Assembly (NCBI GenBank): GCA_016791115.1
Contig: JAEUNL010000029.1
Location: forward strand, 1-64,000
Direction of reading: 5' to 3'
DNA from: Rhodocyclaceae bacterium
GTDB lineage: Bacteria; Pseudomonadota; Gammaproteobacteria; Burkholderiales; Rhodocyclaceae
DNA: 64,000 bases
The position numbers and the translations under genes were made by a program. The notes beneath the pieces were generated by a model. It ran no database searches. It was not told the origin of the DNA and saw nothing but the letters and a program-made list of their open reading frames with translations. Shown piece after piece: positions 17,819 to 29,019 of the stretch (positions within the stretch are counted from its first letter, which is position 1; the number at the start of each line of letters is the position of its first letter).

Positions 17819-18268
17819 ATGAACAAACAGGAGCTACCTACTAACGAATCCACCAAGAACATGCTTTCCGTACGGTGGGGCGACGCTCTTCTTTCGGGCT
17901 TCGTAGTTGTACCGAGTGTTCTGCTGCTCAAGCAGCGCGAGTTGTGCCTTCGCGACGGCGAGTTGGTGACTTTGACGAACATCCTGATGGCTTGGTGGGA
18001 TAGCGACAAGAAGCCGTTCCCGGGTGCTGCTGTTATTGCGCGGCGCATGGGCGTCAACGCACGAACGGTGCATCGACACCTGAACTCACTGGTGAAGAAG
18101 GGCTACATCTCGAAGGAGGAGGGAGTGTCGGAATCGGACCCGACCAAGAAGGTAGTGCGGTACGACATGACCGGATTGGTGGAGCGACTCAAATTGCTTA
18201 GCGCATCGATGCCACACAAACGCCAGACAGCAATGCAGAACACCGTCACTATGGGAGCGACACATTGA
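17819..18268 (+). CDS. helix-turn-helix protein of the island
   Basis: A 149-residue protein from the ATG at 17819; an in-frame ATG at 17750 would add 23 residues, and neither has a strong ribosome site. After a short N-terminus comes LSVRWGDALLSGFVVVPSVLLLKQRELCLRDGELV, followed by a winged helix-turn-helix (PGAAVIARRMGVNARTVHRHLNSL split over residues 71-94, then GYIS). This layout is shared with small HTH proteins of mobile elements that act as repressors or replication regulators. It is the only plus-strand gene of the island, divergent from the recombinase, with three symmetrical DNA sites in the shared region. Local DNA is AT-richer than the flanking chromosome. Confidence 0.7.
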   Translation: MNKQELPTNESTKNMLSVRWGDALLSGFVVVPSVLLLKQRELCLRDGELVTLTNILMAWWDSDKKPFPGAAVIARRMGVNARTVHRHLNSLVKKGYISKEEGVSESDPTKKVVRYDMTGLVERLKLLSASMPHKRQTAMQNTVTMGATH

Positions 18269-18423
18269 CTACTGAATAGCGAAGTCCGGCTTAGCTCTTC
18301 ACCCAAAGTACCTGGCTGGGTCCGGCTCAGGGGTCCAATCCTGAGCCTTGCAGGATGAAGAGAACGGTGTGGGCATCATCAGCCTCCAAACCTGATGGTG
18401 TCCACCCGACGGCACTCTTTCAC

Positions 18424-18433
18424 TCTACCCTAT
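18424..18433. promoter_or_regulatory. ATAGGRTAGA box, copy 3 (reverse orientation)
   Basis: TCTACCCTAT is the reverse complement of ATAGGGTAGA found at copy 1. It lies in the 297-bp region between the HTH gene and the integrase 3' end. No gene is seen in that region; it may hold the HTH gene's termination signals. Confidence 0.35.
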
Positions 18434-18565
18434 CGATTCGCCATGGGCAACGCGCCGCCCGGAGGGGGGGAATTGTTACATTCGGGCCTCTGAAATAGCC
18501 TCTCAGATTTTTGAGAATATTTCTGGCCACTCCAAAGGCCGAAACAGAACACCCAGCAACGAACT

Positions 18566-20170
18566 TTATTCGGCCCTTGGCTGCCATTTTGAGGGCAGCC
18601 TTACGTCTGGATAGCAGATCCGCTTCATTGCCTCTGCAAGCGGTCCTAACGGGAATCCATCGCCACCGTAAGAGCGCCCCTCCCCACCTCCGACGTGCCC
18701 TGTGATCGCATCGTGGACCTCTTCAGAAATGCCAGCTTCACGACACGCGTCCTTGAAGGTGTGTCGGAAAGAGTGGAACGTGGTGCGCGGATCTGTGATC
18801 TTCACGGTGCCGCGCAGGTAACGGCCGTACCACTGCGACCATGAGTCAGTCAGCTTGCCGCCCGAGCCCTTCGATAGTTTCGGAAAAACGCGCTCCGCAC
18901 CGTCCTTCTTCACCTGTTCGACGTACTGAAGCAGGCCCAAGTCGACCAAGGTCGGATGAACCGGGACGCGACGCTCCTTGCCGGTCTTGATACTTCCCGC
19001 TTCGGGTCGGAGGAACAGGTAGGGAATACCTCGCTCCTCGCAGACATCCACCACGCGGAGTTGCCCTATCTCCTCGAGGCGCGCCCCCGTGAAGAGCGCC
19101 ACAAGGGGAAGCCAGTAGGCCGCTTCTCCCTTGCCACCTTCTTCGCGAAGTCCAGAGGAATAGACGGGAGAGTTGAATAGGGCGTTCAGGTCATTTGTGC
19201 TGTATGGCGTGCGCGGTTTTGGCCCCTTTGGTTCTTCGGCTTCGGTATTCCTGAAGGGGTTGGGCGTCTGGTCGCTCAGTCCATCAAGTTCGTCATCGAT
19301 GGCCGCCTGGACGACCGCACGCAAGAGTGACAGCTTCTTGTTCACGGTCTTCGGATGGAGCGGACGCTTCTCGTCACGTAACAGTGAGTCACGCCAAATG
19401 ATCGCGTCCCGCCGAACATAGCCGAGGACACCGCGCGTTCCGTGCTGCGCCTCGAATGATCTGATCGCCCCTTCCGTGTCCGACAGCGTCTTGTCGGGGC
19501 GCGGCTTCTTGCGTTTCCATTGTTCGAAACAGGCGGAAAGCAAGGGGCCGTTCCTGTCTGTTTTTGCAGATTCTTCGGCTGGCTTTGGCTCGGCCTGCGG
19601 CGTCTCAACATAGCGACCCGACAACCGTCGCTTTATCACCTCGGACGCGTCGATCAGTGCGTCTGAGAGCATCATGGCGAAGTCCGCGAATGCTATCGAG
19701 TCCGAGGCGAGTTCGTAGCCGTGCAGTGCAAGCGCATCCACGCACATCGTCGCGATACGCGCACTCGCGCGCCCGCTGCTGCACACCTCCGATGCTTCCT
19801 CCTGAAGGTCGGCGAGCCAAAACTCCAGTGCCTCAACATCGTCGTCCGACTGTCCAATACCGACCGCGCGTGAATCCGCATCGGACTCCAAAAACCTGCG
19901 TGCGGTCTCCTTCGCCAACCAACGCGCATCGGCTTCCGACAAGGTTTGCTTGTGGGGACTTCCCGTCTCTCGTATGCGCCGAAACTTGGCGTGCAGCTCG
20001 GAGGCCCATCGAAGGGCTTCCTCGTCGGCCTTCAGCCGGTCTGTCTCGCGGAGAACGAGGGTCTGGAAGTCGCTATCGAAGTGAGGCAAACAATCAGCGG
20101 GAACGCGAAGGCGATAGCGAGTCGTCGTCTTGCGCCGCTCTACAGAGGGCAATGGCACTTCTTGATCCAT
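18566..20170 (-). CDS. int: tyrosine integrase of the island
   Basis: A 534-residue phage-type integrase. The N-terminal arm-binding and helical part (RYRLRVPADCLPHF) is followed by a core-binding SAM-like domain at about residues 215-300. The catalytic domain has Arg I in ALFTGARLEEIGQLRV, a Lys in SIKTGKERRVPVHP, the HxxR block FHSFRHTFKDACREAGI, then TGHVGGGEGRSYGGD with the likely nucleophile tyrosine. Length is somewhat above the lambda-Int norm but usual for island integrases with a long N-terminal segment. It lies about 100 bp from tRNA-Ser, pointing away, the usual place for an integrase that recognises that tRNA. All catalytic residues appear present, so excision may still be possible. 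Confidence 0.93.
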   Translation of the reverse strand: MDQEVPLPSVERRKTTTRYRLRVPADCLPHFDSDFQTLVLRETDRLKADEEALRWASELHAKFRRIRETGSPHKQTLSEADARWLAKETARRFLESDADSRAVGIGQSDDDVEALEFWLADLQEEASEVCSSGRASARIATMCVDALALHGYELASDSIAFADFAMMLSDALIDASEVIKRRLSGRYVETPQAEPKPAEESAKTDRNGPLLSACFEQWKRKKPRPDKTLSDTEGAIRSFEAQHGTRGVLGYVRRDAIIWRDSLLRDEKRPLHPKTVNKKLSLLRAVVQAAIDDELDGLSDQTPNPFRNTEAEEPKGPKPRTPYSTNDLNALFNSPVYSSGLREEGGKGEAAYWLPLVALFTGARLEEIGQLRVVDVCEERGIPYLFLRPEAGSIKTGKERRVPVHPTLVDLGLLQYVEQVKKDGAERVFPKLSKGSGGKLTDSWSQWYGRYLRGTVKITDPRTTFHSFRHTFKDACREAGISEEVHDAITGHVGGGEGRSYGGDGFPLGPLAEAMKRICYPDVRLPSKWQPRAE

Positions 20171-20187
20171 CCCGAGATGATAGCCGG

Positions 20188-20208
20188 TGTTCCCAGCTTT
20201 GTTCCCAG
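20188..20208. repeat. right arm-type site, paired GTTCCCAG
   Basis: TGTTCCCAG-CTT-TGTTCCCAG, differing at two bases from the left copy at 7093-7113 and in the same orientation. It lies between the integrase start and the right core repeat. On an excised circle the two copies would flank the joined core on either side. Confidence 0.6.
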
Positions 20209-20271
20209 AACGACCCTACTGAACCCGTTGTTTCGCTTGAAGTTGCGGCAGATCAGCCGCTTATGGAATCC

Positions 20272-20293
20272 GTGGCGGAGAGGGTGGGATTCG
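20272..20293. repeat. attR core within tRNA-Ser 3' end
   Basis: Same 22 bp as attL. It includes the encoded CCA, the acceptor strand and part of the T arm, so the tRNA gene stays intact after integration. Confidence 0.88.
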
Positions 20294-20362
20294 AACCCAC
20301 GATAGAGTTGCCCCTATTCCGGTTTTCGAGACCGGCCCATTCAACCGCTCTGGCACCTCTCC
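20273..20362 (-). tRNA. tRNA-Ser (anticodon CGA)
   Basis: A 90-nt gene read on the minus strand. Acceptor 5' GGAGAGG pairs with CCTCTCC, followed by discriminator G and encoded CCA. The anticodon loop centre is TCTCGAAAA with anticodon CGA, decoding UCG. The long variable arm (around GGGGCAACTCT) and T loop GGTTCGAATCC are typical of class II serine tRNAs. It is the integration target of the island. Confidence 0.95.
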
Positions 20363-20404
20363 GACGCGTCCGGGGCGGCGGGCGCCCCAGCGATTGAGGC
20401 GCGG

Positions 20405-20410
20405 ATTATA
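20405..20410 (-). promoter_or_regulatory. -10 element of tRNA-Ser
   Basis: A perfect TATAAT on the minus strand, 42 bp upstream of the tRNA 5' end. No good -35 is visible at the right spacing. It lies between the tRNA and the CMD-family gene. Confidence 0.5.
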
Positions 20411-20448
20411 CCGATTTTCCGGCCGTCGGCCTATGGGAATCGACGGTG

Positions 20449-20829
20449 TCAGGCCCGGTTTTCGGCAGGCTTCAGGCGTGCCGAAAACTCATCGTAGGCG
20501 CGGATGGCTTCGGCTGCGTACATCAGATTCGGGCCGCCCCCCATGTAAACGACGACGCCGAGGGTTTCCATGAACTGCTCCCGCGTCACTCCGAGCCGGA
20601 TCAGTTCTTTCACGTGAAAGCCGATGCAGGCGTCGCAGCGCGCCGCGACACCCACCGCCAGTGCGATGAGTTCCTTTTGCAGCGTGCTGAGTGCACCATC
20701 CTTGAGCGCGCCACGCGCCATGGCGCTGAAGCCTTGCATGGTTTCCGGTGCTTCGGCACGCAGTGACTCGAGCGCTTTGGAGACATCCTGGGTGATCTGG
20801 ACGAATGACTTTGGCACGACATGTTCCAC
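20449..20829 (-). CDS. carboxymuconolactone decarboxylase/AhpD-family protein
   Basis: A 126-residue protein of the CMD fold, with the redox pair in ARCDACIGFHVKELIRLGVT (C-x-x-C-x3-H). In AhpD-like members this site acts as a peroxidase/thiol relay; in others it decarboxylates lactones. This motif favours the AhpD-like branch. Helical trimers or hexamers are usual for the family. The start is GTG at 20829, with GGAGG ten bases upstream. It follows serS on the same strand after 21 bp and may be co-transcribed with it. Confidence 0.85.
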   Translation of the reverse strand: MEHVVPKSFVQITQDVSKALESLRAEAPETMQGFSAMARGALKDGALSTLQKELIALAVGVAARCDACIGFHVKELIRLGVTREQFMETLGVVVYMGGGPNLMYAAEAIRAYDEFSARLKPAENRA

Positions 20830-20850
20830 AATAGATTAGCCTCCGCTAAT

Positions 20851-22236
<1,386 letters not shown>

Positions 22237-22424
22237 TCATCGCATGCATTCAATTCCATTCCGGCGACCGGTGTATTCGCGGCGCGCCCGGAACCTTTTC
22301 TTGCATCGGCCTGCCTCAGAGGCTATAAACACCCGATCAGAAACGAAGACTGCCGAGCGGAATCAAACCACCGGCCGCCAACACGGCAACATCGCGGCAA
22401 CATCGGCAACCAAGGAGAGCAGGC

Positions 22425-22643
22425 ATGCTGACATTGCGGGATTTTCTCGACTACTGCGACCTGACGGAAGAAGAAGTCGGTCGCATCGTCGAAAAAGAAC
22501 ATGTACCTCCGATCGTCGCTGCGCAACTGGCATTGATGCGCCGTCACGGTATCGACGACGAGACGTCTTCGCTGCTGCGCGCACGCACCGCCGTGACTCC
22601 TATCCGCGCCAACCCGATCGACCGGCAACCATCACGCCGCTAG
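22425..22643 (+). CDS. small conserved protein, unknown function
   Basis: A 72-residue protein, MLTLRDFLDYCDLTEEEVG, with a clear ribosome site (AAGGAGAG) six to seven bases before the ATG. The first 50 residues look like a compact acidic helical domain; the last 20 are basic and probably flexible. It has no membrane segment or signal peptide. It is divergent from serS and convergent with rarA, which ends only 10 bp away. Small proteins of this shape occur in related betaproteobacteria, but no function is known to me. Confidence 0.7.
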   Translation: MLTLRDFLDYCDLTEEEVGRIVEKEHVPPIVAAQLALMRRHGIDDETSSLLRARTAVTPIRANPIDRQPSRR

Positions 22644-22652
22644 TCGGCAGGG

Positions 22653-23963
22653 TCACGCCTTGCGGCGCTTGCGGTCCAATTCCCGCAGGTGGGCGAGCTT
22701 CTCGGCAATCTTCGCCTCGAGGCCCCGGCCGGTCGGCTCATACCAGTTCACCGAGGGCATGCCCTCCGGCAAGTAGTCTTCGCCTGCTGCATACGCTTCC
22801 GGTTCGTCGTGCGCGTATCGATATGCCTTGCCGAACCCCATATCCTTCATCAACCGCGTCGGCGCATTGCGCAGGTGCGGCGGAACCGGCCGCGAACCAT
22901 CTTCCGACACAAATTTGCGTGCGGAATTATACGCGACGTATACCGCGTTCGATTTTGCCGCACAGGCCAGGAAGATCACCGCCTGGGCAATCGCGAGCTC
23001 ACCTTCCGGCGATCCAAGTCGCTCGTAGGTGGAACATGCGTTGAGGGCGATATCCAGTGCGCGCGGATCGGCCAGCCCGATGTCCTCGACCGCCATGCGC
23101 ACGATGCGCCTGCCGAGATAAAGCGGATCCGCACCACCGTCGAGCATGCGCACCAGCCAATACAGGGCGGCATCCGGACTGGAGCCGCGCACCGATTTGT
23201 GCAGGGCACTGATCTGGTCATAGAACGCGTCGCCGCCCTTGTCGAAGCGCCGCAGATTGCGCGACAGGGCGTCATCCACGAATCCCGCATCGATATCCGT
23301 GCGCTGCGCGGTCTGCGCTGCGGTGCGGATCTGTTCCAGCAAATTCAGCAGGCGGCGCGCATCCCCGTCGGCAAAACCGATCAGGCGTGATCTCGCCTCG
23401 CCCGCGAACAAGAGGTCCGGGAAGGCAGTCCGCTGCGCGCGGGCAAACAGTTCGTCGAGTTCCTCTTCCGTCAGGCTCTTCAGCACATAGACCGACGCGC
23501 GCGAAAGCAGTGCGCCATTGACCTCGAACGAAGGATTTTCGGTCGTGGCGCCGATGAAGGTGACCAGCCCCGACTCGACGTAGGGCAAGAATGCGTCCTG
23601 CTGCGCCTTGTTGAAGCGATGCACCTCATCGACAAACAGAATGGTGCGCCGGCCGCTTTGCGAGCGCGTCAACTCGGCACGCGCGATCGCTTCGCGGATG
23701 TCCTTGACCCCGGAAAACACCGCGGACAGCGCGATGAAATCGGCATCGAACGAATCGGACATCAGGCGCGCCAGCGTGGTTTTGCCCACACCCGGCGGCC
23801 CCCACAGGATCATCGAGTGCGGCTTGCCGGAATCGAAGGCCAGCCGCAGGGGCTTGCCCGGCCCGAGCAGATGCGTCTGCCCGACGACTTCGTCCGGCGT
23901 CCGCGGCCGCAGCACTTCGGCCAGCGGCGCGTAGGTTTCCGGTTGCTCGAACAGGTCGCTCAC
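22653..23963 (-). CDS. rarA: replication-associated recombination protein A
   Basis: A 436-residue AAA+ ATPase of the RarA/MgsA/WRNIP1 family, which acts at stalled replication forks and is related to clamp-loader ATPases. Walker A is GPPGVGKTTL near residue 53, Walker B is LFVDEVHRF, sensor 1 lies in GATTENPSFEV, and the C-terminal tetramerisation domain has GSSPDAALYWLVRMLDGGADP. The start is GTG at 23963, four bases after lolA stops, so the two are co-transcribed (lolA then rarA), a common proteobacterial order. Confidence 0.96.
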   Translation of the reverse strand: MSDLFEQPETYAPLAEVLRPRTPDEVVGQTHLLGPGKPLRLAFDSGKPHSMILWGPPGVGKTTLARLMSDSFDADFIALSAVFSGVKDIREAIARAELTRSQSGRRTILFVDEVHRFNKAQQDAFLPYVESGLVTFIGATTENPSFEVNGALLSRASVYVLKSLTEEELDELFARAQRTAFPDLLFAGEARSRLIGFADGDARRLLNLLEQIRTAAQTAQRTDIDAGFVDDALSRNLRRFDKGGDAFYDQISALHKSVRGSSPDAALYWLVRMLDGGADPLYLGRRIVRMAVEDIGLADPRALDIALNACSTYERLGSPEGELAIAQAVIFLACAAKSNAVYVAYNSARKFVSEDGSRPVPPHLRNAPTRLMKDMGFGKAYRYAHDEPEAYAAGEDYLPEGMPSVNWYEPTGRGLEAKIAEKLAHLRELDRKRRKA

Positions 23964-23967
23964 GCGG

Positions 23968-24585
23968 TCACTCGGTCACGACGTCTGCACCCGGTGGCGC
24001 AGCAAAGCGGAACAGAGACGAATCCACGGCCGGGTTGGCCTGAATGGCCGAGAAACCCAGTTGCGTCGTCTGGCCGAAGCTGTCGTGCAATTCCATCGCC
24101 CGCGGAAGGTTGTCCTTGAATCCGATGCGTACGCGCTCGAAGCTGCCGTCCGCCTGCTTCGGCGTGGCCTCGACCCAATCGAGGCCGTCGGCACTGCCGG
24201 CGTTGCCGACCACGAAACTCTTCTCGAACGCATTGTCGCCGGCCAGCAGCGCTGCCGGGCTGCCGCCGAGCGCATTGCCGACGCGCTTCTCCGTTACCTG
24301 ATTGAGATCGCGGTCGTGAATCCAGAGCTTGTCGCCGTCGCTGACGAGCAACTGGTAATAGGGCTTGTCGTAGGTCCAGCGAAATTTGCCCGGGCGCGAA
24401 AACACGAAGCTGCCGCTCGACACCTGAGGCTTGCGGCCCGACTTCGCGCTCACGGTCTGGCTGAAATCGGCCTTCAGGCTGCGCGTTCCGTCTACAAAGG
24501 CACGCAGTTGGCCGACGCCGTCGGCGCGAGTGCCCGCAGCGCAGGACAAAAGCGCAACCAGGAACAACATTCGGATCGGTTTCAT
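23968..24585 (-). CDS. lolA: outer-membrane lipoprotein carrier protein LolA
   Basis: A 205-residue periplasmic chaperone that carries lipoproteins from LolCDE to LolB. A signal peptide covers residues 1-21 (MKPIRMLFLVALLSCAAGTRA). The mature fold has typical elements: LRAFVDGTRSLKADFSQTV, GSFVFSRPGKFRWTYDKPY, DGDKLWIHDRDLNQVTEK. It lies between ftsK and rarA on the same strand, the usual ftsK-lolA-rarA order. Essential in most Gram-negative bacteria. Confidence 0.95.
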   Translation of the reverse strand: MKPIRMLFLVALLSCAAGTRADGVGQLRAFVDGTRSLKADFSQTVSAKSGRKPQVSSGSFVFSRPGKFRWTYDKPYYQLLVSDGDKLWIHDRDLNQVTEKRVGNALGGSPAALLAGDNAFEKSFVVGNAGSADGLDWVEATPKQADGSFERVRIGFKDNLPRAMELHDSFGQTTQLGFSAIQANPAVDSSLFRFAAPPGADVVTE

Positions 24586-24651
24586 GAGCGGGTACGCAGT
24601 ATGTCGACAGGCGATGAACGCGCGAGGCGGCTTCGCGGTTGGCCCGTGCCG

Positions 24652-26982
24652 CTATTCGGCCTTCGCCGGCACCAGCACCTCGCGGTTGCCGTTGCTGCCC
24701 ATCGCCGAAACCAGCCCGGCGCGCTCCATCTGCTCGATCAGGCGCGCCGAGCGGTTGTAGCCGATGCGCAGGTGGCGCTGCACCAGCGAAATGGACGGCC
24801 GGCGCGTCTTCAGCACGATCTCGACCGCTTGGTCGTAGAGGGGATCGGCCTCGGCATCGCCACCGGCGCCGCCAAGCGCATCGCCGACCTCGCCCTCGCC
24901 GTCGATCGACGCATCGAGGATGCCTTCGACATAGTCGGGCTCGCCCAGCGATTTCAGATGCTCGACCACCTTGTGCACTTCGTCGTCGGCCACGAAAGCG
25001 CCATGCACGCGCAGCGGAAGGCCGGTGCCCGGCGCGAGATAAAGCATGTCGCCTTGGCCGAGCAGCGCTTCGGCGCCCATCTGGTCGAGGATGGTCCGCG
25101 AATCGATCTTCGACGAAACCTGGAATGCGACGCGCGTCGGGATATTGGCCTTGATCAGGCCGGTGATGACGTCCACGCTCGGGCGCTGTGTGGCGAGGAT
25201 CAGGTGTACGCCTGCAGCACGCGCCTTCTGCGCCAGGCGGGCGATGAGCTCCTCGACCTTCTTGCCGACCACCATCATCAGGTCGGCCAGTTCGTCGATG
25301 ACCACGACGATGTACGGCAGGTGCGGCAACGGCTCGGGCGATTCGGGCGTAATCGAGAACGGGTTGGTCAGCGGCGAACCGGCCTTCTGCGCGTCGGCGA
25401 TCTGCTTGTTGTAGCCGGAGATGTTGCGCACGCCCAGCGCCGCCATGAGCTTGTAGCGCCGTTCCATTTCACCGACGCACCAGTTGAGCGCGTTGGCGGC
25501 GTACTTCATGTCGGTGACGACCGGTGCCAGCAAGTGCGGTATGCCCTCGTATACCGAGAGTTCGAGCATCTTCGGATCGACCAGGATCAGCCGCACGTGG
25601 CTTGGTTCCGCCTTGTAGAGCAGCGACAGGATCATCGCGTTGATGGCAACCGATTTGCCTGAACCCGTCGTGCCGGCAACCAGCAGATGCGGCATCTTTG
25701 CCAGATCGGCAACCTTGGGTTGGCCGCCGATATCCTTGCCGAGCACCAGCGTGAGCGGCGAATGCATGTCGTGATACTGGGCCGAGCCGAGGATCTCCGA
25801 CAGGCGCACGACCTGCCGCTTGGCATTCGGGATCTCCAGCCCCATGCACGATTTTCCGGGAATGGTCTCGACCACGCGAATGCTCACCACCGACAAAGCA
25901 CGGGCAAGATCCTTGACCAGATTGACGATCTGGCTGCCTTTCACGCCAACCGCCGGCTCGATCTCGTAGCGCGTGATCACCGGGCCCGGATAGGCTGCAA
26001 GCACCTTGACCTCGACACCGAAATCGCCGAGCTTGCGCTCGATCAGGCGCGAGGTGAATTCCAGCGTCTCGGGCGACGGCGGCTCGGCGTCCGGCGCCGG
26101 TTCGTCGAGCAGCGCAAGCGGCGGCAACGCGCCACCGGGCAGTTCGCGAAACAGCGGCTGCTGGCGCTCCTTTTCGCGCCGATCGGACTTCGGCACCTCG
26201 ACCATGGCTGGTTCGATGCGCAGGGGCGGCGCTTCCTCGACATAGCGCTTGCGCTCGACCTCAACCACCTTTTCGCGTTTCTCCGCCAGTTCCCTGCCGG
26301 CGCGCCGATCCTGCCAGTTCTGCCATCCGCCGACGCTCGCCTCCCACGCACGCTCGAGCCACTCGCCGAGCCGCTCCACGATGGTCAGCCACGAGACGCC
26401 GAAGAACACGCTGATGCTCGCGGCAAACAATGCAACCAGCAGCAAGGTTCCGCCGGTGAAACCGAAATAGCGCCCGACCGCCGCGGCAATCTCCTGCCCC
26501 AGCATCCCGCCGGGCCCGAACGGCAGCGGCCGGGTCATGCTGTGAAAACGCAGCGCCTCGATGCCGCAACTGGCGACAATCAGCAGCAGAAATCCGCAAA
26601 ACGCGATCCAGAAAGGTCGGCGATCGGCATCGAAGAACCGGTTCACCCGGCGATGTCCCCACACCACCGATATCAGCAGGTAGGCAACGCACCACCAGGC
26701 CGAAACGCCGAACAGCGCAAATAGAAGGTCGGACGTCCAGGCACCGAAACGGCCGCCGGGATTGGCGATCCTTTCCACCGCTGCGGCATGCGACCAGCCG
26801 GGGTCTGCTTTATGGTAGCCAGCCAGGATCAGCGCAAGGTAGAGCGCAAGAACGCCAAGCAGAAGCCAGCGCGCCTCCTGCAGCAGCGACGCAATCTTCT
26901 CGGGCAGCGGCTGCGACGGTCGACGTTCGGAAGTACGGAAGAGCATCGGGATCGGAAAGTCGGGATGGCGGAAGGGAAGCAC
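24652..26982 (-). CDS. ftsK: DNA translocase FtsK
   Basis: A 776-residue division-associated DNA pump. Four or so N-terminal membrane helices (to about residue 215) are followed by a short linker, the RecA-like motor with Walker [16 protein letters not shown] and Walker [15 protein letters not shown], and a C-terminal gamma winged helix (about residues 700-776) that reads KOPS sites on DNA. The start shown is GTG at 26982; an internal ATG at 26946 (MLFRTSERR) is equally possible, as neither has a good ribosome site. The linker is shorter than in E. coli, as in many betaproteobacteria. Confidence 0.95.
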   Translation of the reverse strand: MLPFRHPDFPIPMLFRTSERRPSQPLPEKIASLLQEARWLLLGVLALYLALILAGYHKADPGWSHAAAVERIANPGGRFGAWTSDLLFALFGVSAWWCVAYLLISVVWGHRRVNRFFDADRRPFWIAFCGFLLLIVASCGIEALRFHSMTRPLPFGPGGMLGQEIAAAVGRYFGFTGGTLLLVALFAASISVFFGVSWLTIVERLGEWLERAWEASVGGWQNWQDRRAGRELAEKREKVVEVERKRYVEEAPPLRIEPAMVEVPKSDRREKERQQPLFRELPGGALPPLALLDEPAPDAEPPSPETLEFTSRLIERKLGDFGVEVKVLAAYPGPVITRYEIEPAVGVKGSQIVNLVKDLARALSVVSIRVVETIPGKSCMGLEIPNAKRQVVRLSEILGSAQYHDMHSPLTLVLGKDIGGQPKVADLAKMPHLLVAGTTGSGKSVAINAMILSLLYKAEPSHVRLILVDPKMLELSVYEGIPHLLAPVVTDMKYAANALNWCVGEMERRYKLMAALGVRNISGYNKQIADAQKAGSPLTNPFSITPESPEPLPHLPYIVVVIDELADLMMVVGKKVEELIARLAQKARAAGVHLILATQRPSVDVITGLIKANIPTRVAFQVSSKIDSRTILDQMGAEALLGQGDMLYLAPGTGLPLRVHGAFVADDEVHKVVEHLKSLGEPDYVEGILDASIDGEGEVGDALGGAGGDAEADPLYDQAVEIVLKTRRPSISLVQRHLRIGYNRSARLIEQMERAGLVSAMGSNGNREVLVPAKAE

Positions 26983-27060
26983 CGCTGCACACCGTCGGAG
27001 AACGGCATGCTCCCGGATTATATACGCGCAGCGCCGGGTTCCCCCGGCAGCGCCACACTG

Positions 27061-27729
27061 TCAAATCGTGTGGATGCGCTCGCGCAGGATGACCTTGCCG
27101 TCGGTTTCTTCGATCAGGCCCTGCAGTTGCAGATCTTTCATCACGCGGCTGACCATTTCGCGCGACGCGCCGATCATCTTCGCGATGTCCTGCTTGGAGA
27201 TCTTCTTGGTGACGACCTGCTGGCCACCGACGTCCTCGGCCATGTCCAACAGCAGGCGTGCCACGCGACCATAGACGTCCATCAACGCGAGACTCTCGAT
27301 CTTGCGGTCGGCCACCCGCAGGCGCTGCACCAGATTTTTCATGAACTGCAGCGATACTTCGAAGTTCTCCTGCAGCACGCGTCGAAAATCGCCTTTGGAC
27401 ATCACGACCAGATTGGCGGACGAAACAGCCAGCACGGTTGCCGAACGCGGATTCTCGTCCAGCACGCCCATTTCGCCGAAGACTTCGCCCGGCCCGAGCA
27501 TCGTCAGAATGACTTCGCGTCCCTCCTCGTCGCTGACGAGAACCTTAAGGCTGCCTGAAAGCACGAAGTAAACAAAATCCGTCCGGTCGCCCGCGTGCAC
27601 CACGGTGGCGCCGCGCGCCACGTTGCGCAGCATGGCACAGCGCGCGATCGATTCCAGCCGGTCGTCCGGCAGGTTCTGGAACATCTGGAACGATCTGAAT
27701 GCTGCCAGGGACACCGGGTGATTCGACAT
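27061..27729 (-). CDS. Crp/Fnr-family transcription regulator
   Basis: A 222-residue Crp-like regulator. The start at 27729 has AGGAG seven bases upstream. The cyclic-nucleotide-binding beta roll contains GEVFGEMGVLDENPRSATV, with the R-S-A pattern of cAMP-binding members. The dimer helix and winged HTH read SKQDIAKMIGASREMVSRVMKDLQ. There is no Fe-S cysteine set, so it is not an oxygen sensor of the FNR type. Effector and targets are unknown; cAMP or c-di-GMP are plausible. It is divergent from trxB across about 280 bp. Confidence 0.9.
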   Translation of the reverse strand: MSNHPVSLAAFRSFQMFQNLPDDRLESIARCAMLRNVARGATVVHAGDRTDFVYFVLSGSLKVLVSDEEGREVILTMLGPGEVFGEMGVLDENPRSATVLAVSSANLVVMSKGDFRRVLQENFEVSLQFMKNLVQRLRVADRKIESLALMDVYGRVARLLLDMAEDVGGQQVVTKKISKQDIAKMIGASREMVSRVMKDLQLQGLIEETDGKVILRERIHTI

Positions 27730-27944
27730 CTGCAACTCCTGGTTTTGTGATTGTTGCCGCGTTTGCGCAGGTCTGGTCCGACGGACCGATCGATTCCAGA
27801 AGGCCAACGCGGCGGCTGCTTCGTGCCGCGAATCCCCTCATTAGTACCGGATTATTGATTCCGCAAGCAATTAGTGCAAGGCCTTGCATAAATCAGGCTG
27901 CCAGCGCCCTTCAGACGGGTGGCCGAAGGGCGACGATATAATGA

Positions 27945-28970
<1,026 letters not shown>

Positions 28971-29019
28971 CCCGGACACCATCGGGCCACGACTGCGGAA
29001 CGTCGACGCCGGACGCGTG

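Larger units (their letters stand above)
7013..20293. mobile_element. integrative genomic island in tRNA-Ser(CGA)
   Basis: About 13.3 kb bounded by a 22-bp direct repeat (7013-7034 and 20272-20293). The right copy is the 3' end of tRNA-Ser, and a tyrosine integrase gene lies next to it, facing away. Cargo, left to right: HNH protein, small zinc-ribbon protein, HEPN/AbiU2-like protein, hsdR, hsdS, hsdM, zinc-finger protein, polymerase-like protein, serine recombinase, HTH protein, integrase. There are no conjugation or phage structural genes, so the element is probably mobilised only by integrase action or by a helper. Several parts (around 7800-8700, 12000-13100 and 17600-18500) look lower in GC than the flanking chromosome. 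Confidence 0.88.

Noticed and set aside
17635..18057. 140-residue minus-strand frame opposite the HTH gene
   Set aside because: Antisense to a gene with a clear helix-turn-helix and covers the promoter/operator region.
24061..25662. 533-residue plus-strand open frame
   Set aside because: Shadow of lolA and ftsK on the opposite strand; no motif and Arg/His/Leu-biased composition.
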